Shown here one piece after another: positions 15,670 through 21,424 of a stretch of DNA of 25,394 bases. The notes under the pieces were generated by a model. The model did no database searches. It saw nothing but the letters and a program-made list of their open reading frames with translations, and had not been told where the DNA came from. This DNA comes from a virus. Position 1 is the first letter of the stretch, and each line of letters opens with the position of its first letter. The stretch spans positions 1 through 25,394 of the IMG/VR virus record IMGVR_UViG_3300042319_000282; one strand, given 5' to 3'. A program made the position numbers and the translations under genes.

Positions 15670-16379
15670 TTCATGTTCTCCACAGAGAGTATTTCACTCT
15701 GCACGTTGTACTTATGTTCTCTAAGACGATCTATCCAACCATTTGCACGTAGCACTTTAAAGGCTAGATTTTCCACACTGAACTCACCTTCACGGTCTAG
15801 TCCAGTTTGGCGTAATTTTTTAATACTGGTTTGCACTGACTCTATATAGTCTAGGTCGTCAGTGTTCAATGCTGATGAGATTTTGCCTAGATAGTTATTG
15901 ACCTTGCGGCGCACATCCTGATCACTAATTCTCACTTTGACCACCTTGGGCTCACTGATCCATCGACTGTTTTTAATGCTGTAAATTCCAGCACTGTGAT
16001 GCGTGTCACGACTGTCTTGTACATAGAGTTCAACATCTATGCCTTTCACAGTGAAATTGTGTAGATAGTTGTATTGATTTTTCTTAGCATCAAACAGTTG
16101 TTTGTACAGTTTGGCTTGCGCTTGGGGAATGTCTGCAATGATGTGCAGATCAAGATCACTGTTGGGTGTATAGGTATAGGCTGCGTTGCTGCCCGATATG
16201 GTGATGTCTACAATTTTAAAATCTATGCCAATAAAGGTCACAAAGTCTTTGGCAATTTTCAGTAATGCTAACCTAATTAAAGGCTTGAGTTGTTGATTGT
16301 TCCACAACAGTGGATTTAACGTGTTGTGAAATACAATGGCTTGATCTACTATGCCTTCTTGAAACTCTTCTAATATCAT
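15666..16379 (-). CDS. Nucleotidyltransferase-fold protein
   Basis: 237 residues. The Pol-beta/NTase signature is clear: ISGSNAAYTYTPNSDLDLHI, with Gly63-Ser64 and the metal-binding Asp75 and Asp77. A third acid, Asp116 or Glu118, lies in VKGIDVELYVQD. The C-terminal half is helical (VRRKVNNYLGKISSALN). Such proteins transfer an NMP to a protein, RNA or small molecule, and some act as antitoxin or toxin-like MNT enzymes. The partner cannot be told. It is coupled to DUF3008 by ATGA, so the two may work together. No HEPN partner is next to it. Confidence 0.8.
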   Translation of the reverse strand: MILEEFQEGIVDQAIVFHNTLNPLLWNNQQLKPLIRLALLKIAKDFVTFIGIDFKIVDITISGSNAAYTYTPNSDLDLHIIADIPQAQAKLYKQLFDAKKNQYNYLHNFTVKGIDVELYVQDSRDTHHSAGIYSIKNSRWISEPKVVKVRISDQDVRRKVNNYLGKISSALNTDDLDYIESVQTSIKKLRQTGLDREGEFSVENLAFKVLRANGWIDRLREHKYNVQSEILSVENMK

Positions 16380-16385
16380 TGTTTA

Positions 16386-16691
16386 TCATTTTAAAATGCG
16401 TAACACAGTGTCGGCATGAGCAGTCATCCAACTCAACACCACTGCGCCGCCAGCGATAGTGTAAATCCATCGTTGTTTAAAACTTTCTAATTCTGTAATT
16501 TTTTTGGCCAATTGGCTGTGTTGTTCACAACTTGCCCCGTACATGTCATCTAGTTTGGCCATGACACTGTCACGAGTTTTATCCAAACAGTCGTGCATAT
16601 CCTTGACATCAACCTTGATCTCGTCTAATTTTTCGTCTAGGTTTGCTACCTTGGTTTCTACTACACCAAGTCGTTCTACTGTAGTGGCCAT
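16386..16691 (-). CDS. Coiled-coil protein with C-terminal membrane anchor (XhlA-like)
   Basis: 101 residues. A long N-terminal heptad region (VERLGVVETKVANLDEKLDE, then IKVDVKDMHDCLDKTRDSV) is followed by one hydrophobic segment at about 75-92 (WIYTIAGGAVVLSWMTA) and a short tail. This coiled-coil-plus-C-terminal-anchor plan resembles phage haemolysin XhlA-type accessory lysis proteins, but the resemblance is topological and no motif proves it. It starts at ATG 16691 with a site AAAGGAA upstream. Confidence 0.65.
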   Translation of the reverse strand: MATTVERLGVVETKVANLDEKLDEIKVDVKDMHDCLDKTRDSVMAKLDDMYGASCEQHSQLAKKITELESFKQRWIYTIAGGAVVLSWMTAHADTVLRILK

Positions 16692-16776
16692 CGTGGCTGA
16701 TTCCTTTTATGTTAAGTCAAGTTCCCGGCGGGACATGTGCCTAAGTGTTCCGAATGCCTAATGTGCCTGTAATGAG

Positions 16777-17184
16777 TTATTTATCGCTATAACTGAAAAT
16801 GATATTAGCGTCTGGGCCGCTAGTCATAAACATAGGGCGTTTCAACACAGTGGTTTCATCCAAGTTAGGTATGATGGGTACTAGATCGAAATCGTGTCGG
16901 AGCCAATGTATAGGATCACCACTCTTTTCAAACAGATAGTCAATTTCCATTTGCCACTCAAACTGCCACATCTTTACTGTTTTGTTTACAGCAAAACCCT
17001 GACTCTTGCCCGTGGCTTCTATCACTGTGGGTTTCACTGTGTAATAGACATTGCCCCTTATGCCCAAAGTCTGCAACACAGTGTTAAAATTCTGTTGTTG
17101 ATCAAACTGCTGTTGACGTCCCGATTCTTGTCTATACTGTCCGGTGGCAGTGATATCTATCAATGTGATCAACTTGTATTCCAT
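16777..17184 (-). CDS. Unknown conserved-looking phage protein
   Basis: 135 residues, beta-rich with aromatic residues. It starts MEYKLITLIDITATGQYRQE, then QQQNFNTVLQTLGIRGNVYY, and later VKMWQFEWQMEIDYLFEKSG. I recall similar ORFs in T4-like aquatic phages without a known function; this is memory of pattern, not a search. The ATG (17184) has no Shine-Dalgarno and lies 6 nt after a TTAAATA box at 17191-17197, so the transcript may be leaderless. It is preceded by a terminator of the upstream gene. Confidence 0.7.
   Translation of the reverse strand: MEYKLITLIDITATGQYRQESGRQQQFDQQQNFNTVLQTLGIRGNVYYTVKPTVIEATGKSQGFAVNKTVKMWQFEWQMEIDYLFEKSGDPIHWLRHDFDLVPIIPNLDETTVLKRPMFMTSGPDANIIFSYSDK
16778..16785 (-). 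promoter_or_regulatory. Late-promoter-like box GATAAATA
   Basis: GATAAATA on the minus strand overlapping the end of the 135-residue gene, 86 nt before ATG 16691. Farther from its gene than the other boxes, hence lower confidence. Confidence 0.3.
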
Positions 17185-17190
17185 GGCAAG

Positions 17191-17197
17191 TATTTAA
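17191..17197 (-). promoter_or_regulatory. Late-promoter-like box TTAAATA, 6 nt before ATG
   Basis: TTAAATA on the minus strand ends 6 nt before ATG 17184, and there is no ribosome site between. If it works like a T4 late box, transcription starts at or next to the start codon. Confidence 0.4.
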
Positions 17198-17204
17198 CAG
17201 CCGT

Positions 17205-17232
17205 AAAAAAGCCCCGGAATAAATCCGAGGCC
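17205..17232 (-). terminator. Rho-independent terminator after the 174-residue virion-like gene
   Basis: Minus strand GCCTCGGA, TTTAT loop, TCCGGGGC (8-bp stem with one G-T wobble), then TTTTTT at 17210-17205. It lies 27 nt after the stop of the gene ending at 17259. Confidence 0.85.
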
Positions 17233-17258
17233 TCTTCCCATCCCTTTGGAAAGTTTGA

Positions 17259-17783
17259 TTAGGTTAGCACTAATCCTGTTTCAACGCATGTAGAACCTGT
17301 AACGGTAAGGTTACCATCTTTACCTGCTGTAGTGCCGGGGTTGCCCAAGGCTTGTAGAACACCTGAAGAGTTGTAACTGGTCTTAGCAATGACATGAATG
17401 TCATCTTCGATAGCGGCTGGTAATGTTACTGCGGAACCACCTGCTAGACGTGGAACCCATGTTGCACCGTCGGCCTCTCCTGAACCACCTACATCCAATG
17501 CTACGAAGATGAAACCATCTGTGGCTGCACTGTCACCGACACGCATGTGCTCAATTGTTCCGTAGTTCTGTAGAATTTGAACTACTTGTTGAACTAGACC
17601 TGGTGTATTGTCATCATCACCACCTGAAGCAGTAACAGAGTCACTGCCAAATTCATTGGCTAAACTAACTGCGGTTGCACTGCCGTCGATGATTGCGATT
17701 TTGAAAAAACGCAATTGACGTTGTGCGAAACTGAACGATTTTGCCGCTGTTCCTGCGGCGCTGTTTACTAAAATTGCTGGCAT
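17259..17783 (-). CDS. Probable abundant virion protein, unknown family
   Basis: I start it at ATG 17783 (174 residues, MPAILVNSAAGTAAKSFSFA) because a strong AAGGAG lies 8 nt upstream; an in-frame start at 17816 falls in the leader hairpin. The protein is Gly/Thr/Ser/Ala-rich with an N-terminal mixed domain (RQLRFFKIAIIDGSATAVSL) and a beta-rich C-terminus. The unit is set off by a late-like box (17831-17837), a leader hairpin (17806-17820) and its own terminator (17205-17232). That monocistronic design is typical of a highly made phage structural protein. The abundant-virion call is inference. Confidence 0.7.
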   Translation of the reverse strand: MPAILVNSAAGTAAKSFSFAQRQLRFFKIAIIDGSATAVSLANEFGSDSVTASGGDDDNTPGLVQQVVQILQNYGTIEHMRVGDSAATDGFIFVALDVGGSGEADGATWVPRLAGGSAVTLPAAIEDDIHVIAKTSYNSSGVLQALGNPGTTAGKDGNLTVTGSTCVETGLVLT

Positions 17784-17805
17784 AATATATTCTCCTTGTT
17801 GCCTG

Positions 17806-17820
17806 CCCCGGCTCACGGGG
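17806..17820 (-). other. GC-rich leader hairpin
   Basis: CCCCG, TGAGC loop, CGGGG on the minus strand, in the 5' untranslated region of the 174-residue gene, about 22 nt before the ATG. There is no following T tract, so it is more likely an RNA-stabilising leader stem than a terminator. Confidence 0.5.
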
Positions 17821-17830
17821 ACTGTATTAT

Positions 17831-17837
17831 TATTTAG
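17831..17837 (-). promoter_or_regulatory. Late-promoter-like box CTAAATA
   Basis: CTAAATA on the minus strand, 47 nt before ATG 17783, leaving room for the leader hairpin and a strong AAGGAG. Confidence 0.45.
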
Positions 17838-17861
17838 TCCAAAGTGAAAAAACTACCTTGA

Positions 17862-18116
17862 TCAGGTGTCTTTTGACTCGATTATCTTTTTAATTCCGCG
17901 GGTGAATTTGGCACTGTCGCCTGTGCGTATCGAGTTGATAAACCGGCGTTCTAGTTCTGCGGCTGTTTCAACATCATAGTGTTCACGAATCAATGAAATT
18001 AGATTCACTGCACTTTGTATGATATTGGCGCCGCGGCTTTCTACAACCAAATCGGTATTTCTTGATATGCCCAAGTCGCTGAGTTCTTGCAGTATTGATC
18101 TAGTGCTTTTACGCAT
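17862..18116 (-). CDS. Small helical protein, unknown function
   Basis: 84 residues from ATG 18116 (MRKSTRSILQELSDLGISRN), chosen because an in-frame start at 18215 would add 33 residues lying across the opposite-strand promoter. Helical throughout, with a conserved-looking centre VVESRGANIIQSAVNLISLI and the end SAKFTRGIKKIIESK. The C-terminus is basic. No recognised domain. Last leftward gene before the plus-strand island. Confidence 0.65.
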   Translation of the reverse strand: MRKSTRSILQELSDLGISRNTDLVVESRGANIIQSAVNLISLIREHYDVETAAELERRFINSIRTGDSAKFTRGIKKIIESKDT

Positions 18117-18163
18117 ATAATTCTCTATAATATATTTAACCTTTTCTTTTGACAGAATAAGAT

Positions 18164-18192
18164 TTGATAATTGTTGCAATGCAGTATATAAT
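18164..18192 (+). promoter_or_regulatory. Sigma70-type promoter for the plus-strand small-ORF cassette
   Basis: TTGATA (18164-18169), 17-nt spacer, TATAAT (18187-18192). It drives rightward transcription about 70 nt before the first small ORF. It marks the switch from leftward to rightward coding. Confidence 0.75.
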
Positions 18193-18209
18193 ACTAAATA
18201 CATTAGTAG

Positions 18210-18226
18210 AAACACTAGTAGTGTTT
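18210..18226 (+). other. Leader stem-loop AAACACT-AGT-AGTGTTT
   Basis: A perfect 7-bp inverted repeat with 3-nt loop in the leader of the small-ORF cassette, next to two ACTAGT palindromes (18214-18219, 18230-18235). Its position just after the promoter suits an operator or RNA structure; the function is unknown. Confidence 0.4.
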
Positions 18227-18265
18227 ACCACTAGTATCTACATACACTTACACAAGGATTATAGC

Positions 18266-18445
18266 ATGAAATATCTATCAGAGCAAATGATTAGAATCAT
18301 GGAACGTTTAACCGAAATGTTTCCGGGTTCGTCATATCAAAATCGTTTAGATGCTTATCTAAGCACCAAAGGTATTACCGATGCCGCACAGTTGGAAAAC
18401 TACATCCAACAATTTAACTATTCTCACAAGGAAAAAAATATATGA
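18266..18445 (+). CDS. Small protein 1 of plus-strand cassette (59 aa)
   Basis: 59 residues from ATG 18266 (MKYLSEQMIRIMERLTEMFP, later STKGITDAAQLENYIQQFNY). I choose this start because AAGGATT lies just upstream; an in-frame start at 18164 would sit inside the promoter. The N-terminus is an amphipathic helix and the C-terminus is polar (NYSHKEKNI). Its TGA overlaps the next ATG (ATGA). It is not a recognised family. A candidate early host-takeover protein by position. Confidence 0.65.
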   Translation: MKYLSEQMIRIMERLTEMFPGSSYQNRLDAYLSTKGITDAAQLENYIQQFNYSHKEKNI

Positions 18446-18561
18446 AAACAATCGTCAACTCAATCTGGTTATTTTTAGAAGCATTTGGGCAGGCTCGTGA
18501 TGCCGCAAGTCTTGCTCGTCAAGGCCGTATAGAAGAAGCCAAAGCGGTATACGGAAACTAA
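18442..18561 (+). CDS. Small protein 2 of plus-strand cassette (39 aa)
   Basis: 39 residues: MKTIVNSIWLFLEAFGQARD, then AASLARQGRIEEAKAVYGN. The region from residue 19 has the helix-turn-helix spacing of a single TPR-like or short alpha-hairpin. It overlaps the preceding ORF by ATGA and has AAGGAAA about 6 nt upstream. Function unknown. Confidence 0.6.
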   Translation: MKTIVNSIWLFLEAFGQARDAASLARQGRIEEAKAVYGN

Positions 18562-18562
18562 A

Positions 18563-18640
18563 ATGGAATTAGCAGCAATTCAAATTATACTATTTGGGGT
18601 AATAATTCTTGTGTATATGGTACAGGAGTTTGATAAATGA
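18563..18640 (+). CDS. Small protein 3: single-span membrane peptide (25 aa)
   Basis: 25 residues, starting MELAAIQIILFGVIILVYMV and ending QEFDK. Nearly all of it is one membrane helix with a short acidic tail. The stop TGA overlaps the next start as ATGA, and it lies one base after the previous stop. Such tightly packed membrane micropeptides are common in phage early regions. Real translation is likely but unproven. Confidence 0.5.
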   Translation: MELAAIQIILFGVIILVYMVQEFDK

Positions 18641-18738
18641 CCTACTTAGATATATTGTTAACCCTACTACGCTGGAAAGATCTAGGATGGGAAGTACATC
18701 CTATTAATCTACAAGAAGAGTTTCAGGGCTGGTTCTAG
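18637..18738 (+). CDS. Small protein 4 of plus-strand cassette (33 aa)
   Basis: 33 residues beginning MTYLDILLTLLRWKDLGWEV and ending in LQEEFQGWF, rich in Trp and Leu. It has an ATGA overlap with the membrane peptide and an upstream AGGAG 11 nt before the ATG. Function unknown. It ends 16 nt before the alpha/beta hydrolase. Confidence 0.55.
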   Translation: MTYLDILLTLLRWKDLGWEVHPINLQEEFQGWF

Positions 18739-18742
18739 GCCG

Positions 18743-18749
18743 CTAAATA
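18743..18749 (+). promoter_or_regulatory. Late-promoter-like box CTAAATA, 5 nt before ATG
   Basis: CTAAATA on the plus strand ends 5 nt before ATG 18755 with no ribosome site between, matching the leaderless pattern seen at three other genes. Confidence 0.4.
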
Positions 18750-18754
18750 TTGGC

Positions 18755-19330
18755 ATGAACTTGGTGTACATTCACGGGGCTAATGCCACCAGCGAGAGCT
18801 TTAACTATATTAAGAGTAAACTGGGCACTGGTCTAGACCTTAACTATGATAGTCGAAATGGGTTTGAAAATAACCTAAAAGATATGCAGGCAACACTACA
18901 GGACCATAAGGACCTAGTGTTTATTGCCCATAGTCTAGGTGGCATCTATAGTCTACATTTGGCCAACTCAATGCCCCTTGCTGTTAAGGGTGCTGTGACC
19001 CTAAGCACACCCTATGGTGGCGCTGAAGTAGCGGACTATGCTCAATACTTCTTGCCATTTAGTCGACTGATGCGTGACATTGGTCCCAGTTCGTGGGTAA
19101 TGAAGCAGGCTAAACGTATTAAAATACAGCATCCCTGGACTAATATAGTAACTGTAAAAGGGCAAAGTGCCTTTATGCATGAGCCTAATGACGGTGTGGT
19201 GACCATTGCCAGTCAAAAGCATCATGAGGATATGGAACTAGTAGAAGTAGAATACAACCACTATGAAGTTGTGCTGAGTGACGTAGTGGTTGGACTTATC
19301 AAGGAACGAGTAAACAAGTTCAAGAAATAA
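18755..19330 (+). CDS. Alpha/beta hydrolase (lipase/esterase-like)
   Basis: 191 residues. The fold is shown by the oxyanion HG motif (LVYIHGANATSE), the nucleophile elbow IAHSLGG with Ser60, an acid Asp146 in EPNDGVVTI (a pattern common in PGAP1/DUF676-type lipases), and a plausible His169 in EYNHYEVVL. The triad is therefore Ser60-Asp146-His169. No signal peptide is present, so it acts in the cytoplasm. Substrate unknown: lipid, ester or thioester are all possible. It stands on the plus strand after the small-ORF cassette, with a late-like box directly at its ATG and no Shine-Dalgarno. Confidence 0.87.
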   Translation: MNLVYIHGANATSESFNYIKSKLGTGLDLNYDSRNGFENNLKDMQATLQDHKDLVFIAHSLGGIYSLHLANSMPLAVKGAVTLSTPYGGAEVADYAQYFLPFSRLMRDIGPSSWVMKQAKRIKIQHPWTNIVTVKGQSAFMHEPNDGVVTIASQKHHEDMELVEVEYNHYEVVLSDVVVGLIKERVNKFKK

Positions 19331-19331
19331 G

Positions 19332-19360
19332 TTGCTTTTAGATCACAAAGCATATATAAT
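19332..19360 (+). promoter_or_regulatory. Sigma70-type promoter
   Basis: TTGCTT (19332-19337), 17-nt spacer, TATAAT (19355-19360), 57 nt before ATG 19418. It directly follows the hydrolase stop, giving the next gene independent control. Confidence 0.65.
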
Positions 19361-19417
19361 AGTACATAGAGAAAAAGAAGTATCTATGTTAACAGACATT
19401 ACACACAGGAGATTAAT

Positions 19418-19687
19418 ATGTCACAATTCGAAACACCAAAACTACCAGAAGTTAAATTCAACAAGAACGGATACGAAATCCGCACAGACATCTTGGACAT
19501 GGCCAAAGGCTTGGTTAGTGAAGATTTTCACGCTAAGTTCCGTGGTTGGGAACTGACCGCTGCTCGCGATGAAAAGACTGGACAATTCCTTACTAAGGTT
19601 GAAATGCCAACTTTTCCAGGACTTGACAAGGTTCTTGAAACTGCCGAGAAGATGTACAGTTTTGTAAACAACGGCGTAAAGAAATAA
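19418..19687 (+). CDS. Small conserved-looking phage protein
   Basis: 89 residues: MSQFETPKLPEVKFNKNGYE, then IRTDILDMAKGLVSEDFHAK, a charged middle and FPGLDKVLETAEKMYSFVNN near the end. I recall similar ORFs in T4-like phages as unknowns. Two amphipathic helices and a central strand region are likely. It has a strong site CAGGAG before ATG 19418, its own sigma70-type promoter, and a terminator 45 nt after the stop, so it is a strong monocistronic unit. Function not recognised. Confidence 0.75.
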   Translation: MSQFETPKLPEVKFNKNGYEIRTDILDMAKGLVSEDFHAKFRGWELTAARDEKTGQFLTKVEMPTFPGLDKVLETAEKMYSFVNNGVKK

Positions 19688-19732
19688 ATTATATACTCGC
19701 ATAGCGAATACTTAAATTATTATATTATAAAC

Positions 19733-19759
19733 AAAAAGGACCCTTCGGGGTCCTTTTTT
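19733..19759. terminator. Bidirectional rho-independent terminator
   Basis: AAAAAGGACCC, TTCG loop, GGGTCCTTTTTT: an 11-bp perfect stem with a stable tetraloop, flanked by A and T runs so that it can stop both strands. It separates the plus-strand island from the leftward genes that begin at 19.8 kb. Confidence 0.93.
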
Positions 19760-19772
19760 AATTAGTGCTCAC

Positions 19773-19877
19773 TTACGAGGTCCAATAGCGAGTTGGATGA
19801 TTCGAGGCAGCAGCCGCCCCACCACGGTAACTAGTACCGGTCCTAAGGGTGTTAGTTGCACCAACTCTGTTTAGCAT
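19773..19877 (-). CDS. Candidate 34-residue protein overlapping the thermonuclease 3' end
   Basis: An ORF from ATG 19877 to TAA 19773, overlapping the last 26 nt of the nuclease gene in another frame. It starts MLNRVGATNTLRTGTSYRGG, has an Ala run and ends NHPTRYWTS. The composition (Gly, Arg, Thr, Tyr, Trp) looks like a real small or structural peptide rather than a chance reading, and it fills the gap between the nuclease and the terminator exactly. There is no clear Shine-Dalgarno beyond GGCG, so it would rely on coupling. Not a recognised family. Confidence 0.4.
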   Translation of the reverse strand: MLNRVGATNTLRTGTSYRGGAAAASNHPTRYWTS

Positions 19878-20292
19878 CGCCGTAGTATTCACGTGCTAAA
19901 CCGTTGGTAATTAATCCTTGACGAATGCTCTGCCCATTAACTAAGATGTCTCCCAATATACGGCCGCCGAACTTGTCCCAACCGTAGATGATAACTTGAT
20001 GTTTAGGGTGGGATTGAATGGCCTGTGTGGTAAATTTGCTGGCCACTAATGCTCGCTCATTTTCTTGTGGGCACTGTGCTCGGTGGCCTTTTTCTGGTGT
20101 GTCGACTCCGTAGATTCTAACAGCAAGTTCTGGCTTGAGAGGAGCGGGGAGAAAGGGGGCAGCGATTACAATAGTATCGCCATCACTCACACGGATAATT
20201 TGTGCATCGTATGTTGCTGACTTTGCGGGCATCTTGCCTTGTGCAAAGGCCAGTACCGGAACTGACAACAACAATAATAAAAACTTCTTCAT
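19852..20292 (-). CDS. Secreted thermonuclease (staphylococcal nuclease homologue)
   Basis: 146 residues. A signal peptide MKKFLLLLLSVPVLAFA (cleavage before Gln18) precedes an SNase fold. Key residues appear: Asp39 in VSDGDT, Arg59 and Asp64/Glu67 in VRIYGVDTPEKGH, and Arg111 in KFGGRILGD, matching the Ca-binding and catalytic set of staphylococcal nuclease. Two Cys (74 and 145) could form a disulfide outside the cytoplasm. It would degrade DNA or RNA in the periplasm or outside the cell. A TATAAATA box lies at 20314-20321 and a site TGGAGT before ATG 20292. Confidence 0.92.
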   Translation of the reverse strand: MKKFLLLLLSVPVLAFAQGKMPAKSATYDAQIIRVSDGDTIVIAAPFLPAPLKPELAVRIYGVDTPEKGHRAQCPQENERALVASKFTTQAIQSHPKHQVIIYGWDKFGGRILGDILVNGQSIRQGLITNGLAREYYGDAKQSWCN

Positions 20293-20313
20293 ACTAACTC
20301 CAATAAGTGCTAT

Positions 20314-20321
20314 TATTTATA
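20314..20321 (-). promoter_or_regulatory. T4-late-type promoter box TATAAATA
   Basis: An exact TATAAATA on the minus strand, 21 nt before the thermonuclease ATG, with a TGGAGT ribosome site between. Confidence 0.5.
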
Positions 20322-20330
20322 CCCAGGTAA

Positions 20331-20960
20331 CTATTTCCAAAGTACTTGACCAAAGTTTTCTGGTATAATATTAAAATAATCACACTTATACTTGCTTTGT
20401 GGAAACCATGCTAGATGATGCCATTCATCTTTCCTGGCCAACATCTGTTTGGCTGCGTATTCCCAATCAATGTTTAGAAATTTGTTTTGATATAGTTGTC
20501 TATACTCTTCTATTACTGCTGGCTCTGTGTTATCATATTCCCAGTGTAATACTTCAAAGATAGTACCGTCCGGCTGTATATATTCCACACAAAGATCTAA
20601 ACCAAATCTTGGACGCTGTTGTAAAACTCTATGTATTCTAGGATCCTGTTGGGCTAGATTCCATAAAAATTCTGCAGCCTCTCCATCATAGGCTCTTCTG
20701 TAAAGAATGAAACTGTGATTTAGAATAACTCCAGATTTTGTAATAGGCTGAGCTAACCAATCTGTTTTTTGTGTAAGATAGTCTTCTCGATAAAAAACAC
20801 CATTATTGGCTCTTATTAATTCTATTTCTAACTCAGTCAACCCAAAACCATTAGGGTCAAAGTCAAGCGTAGGGTCATCGCTGAGTACATCAATAGAGCA
20901 GGGGTTAGAGTAGAAAGCATTTGTTTCTACTCTATCATATTTAACAAATAAATTGTTCAT
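20331..20960 (-). CDS. Unknown protein, aromatic-rich
   Basis: 209 residues, acidic and rich in Tyr, Trp and Phe. It starts MNNLFVKYDRVETNAFYSNP; the middle has FILYRRAYDGEAAEFLWNLA and DLCVEYIQPDGTIFEVLHWE; the end is YFNIIPENFGQVLWK. No signal peptide or membrane segment. No family recognised. The start overlaps the stop of a 7-codon leader peptide (ATGA), so it is likely translated by coupling from the strong AAGGAG upstream. Confidence 0.65.
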   Translation of the reverse strand: MNNLFVKYDRVETNAFYSNPCSIDVLSDDPTLDFDPNGFGLTELEIELIRANNGVFYREDYLTQKTDWLAQPITKSGVILNHSFILYRRAYDGEAAEFLWNLAQQDPRIHRVLQQRPRFGLDLCVEYIQPDGTIFEVLHWEYDNTEPAVIEEYRQLYQNKFLNIDWEYAAKQMLARKDEWHHLAWFPQSKYKCDYFNIIPENFGQVLWK

Positions 20961-20980
20961 TTTTTACGACGTTCAAACAT
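20957..20980 (-). CDS. Seven-residue leader mini-ORF (MFERRKK)
   Basis: ATG 20980 to TGA 20957 encodes MFERRKK and its stop overlaps the ATG of the 209-residue protein (ATGA). The strong AAAGGAG sits at the right distance for this mini-ORF rather than for the main gene, which otherwise lacks a site. It looks like a translational coupling leader. Confidence 0.5.
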   Translation of the reverse strand: MFERRKK

Positions 20981-21006
20981 AGGTTTTCTCCTTTCAATTT
21001 ACTTAG

Positions 21007-21411
21007 TTATTTTACAATAGGTCCGCCTGTGATCCAGGCTTCGCAGCTACGTGTTCCTGCACATTTGAAATGCAGTAGATTGCAGTAGCCTAGGTCTGCT
21101 GCTTCACGAGTCTTTTCTGCTTCGTATGCTTCTTTGCCCATGCCGTCGTGTATGCACTTGTACATTGCATCTGTGATGTTGAATGCCGCACAATTACCAC
21201 AGGTCATTGTCTTGGCGGTCTTTTCCGTTATGTTCCATTGCTTGGCACTGTCTTTCCAATAGTCGCCTGGCTCATCAGGATTGGCAGGACCGTAGTGATG
21301 TTTGTCTATAGCCGTCTGTCTATTCTTAACATTTACTTCTAGGTCGTGAGTGGCAATAGGACAGCCTTTGTTGGCTGCTTCTACGATGTTGATATATTTT
21401 CTATAGGTCAT
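21007..21411 (-). CDS. Cys-rich, probably metal- or Fe-S-binding phage protein
   Basis: 134 residues. The N-terminus contains a His-rich stretch (IDKHHYGPANPDEPGDYW). The C-terminal half has conserved-looking Cys: MTCGNCAAF (C-x2-C), MYKCIHDG, LGYCNLLHFKC and TRSCEAWITGG. Four or more Cys with the C-x2-C and the spacing seen in high-potential iron-sulfur-like or zinc folds suggest metal binding, but which metal cannot be read. Similar ORFs are, from memory, common unknowns in T4-like phages. If Fe-S-binding, it is a possible local client for the phage IscU/IscA. RBS GAAGGAAG precedes ATG 21411. Confidence 0.7.
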   Translation of the reverse strand: MTYRKYINIVEAANKGCPIATHDLEVNVKNRQTAIDKHHYGPANPDEPGDYWKDSAKQWNITEKTAKTMTCGNCAAFNITDAMYKCIHDGMGKEAYEAEKTREAADLGYCNLLHFKCAGTRSCEAWITGGPIVK

Positions 21412-21424
21412 ATACTTCCTTCAG

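Noticed and set aside
16707-16736. Nine-codon mini-ORF MSRRELDLT before the tail-anchored coiled-coil gene
   Set aside because: Poor ribosome site, no overlap with the next start and no sign of coupling, unlike the MFERRKK leader.
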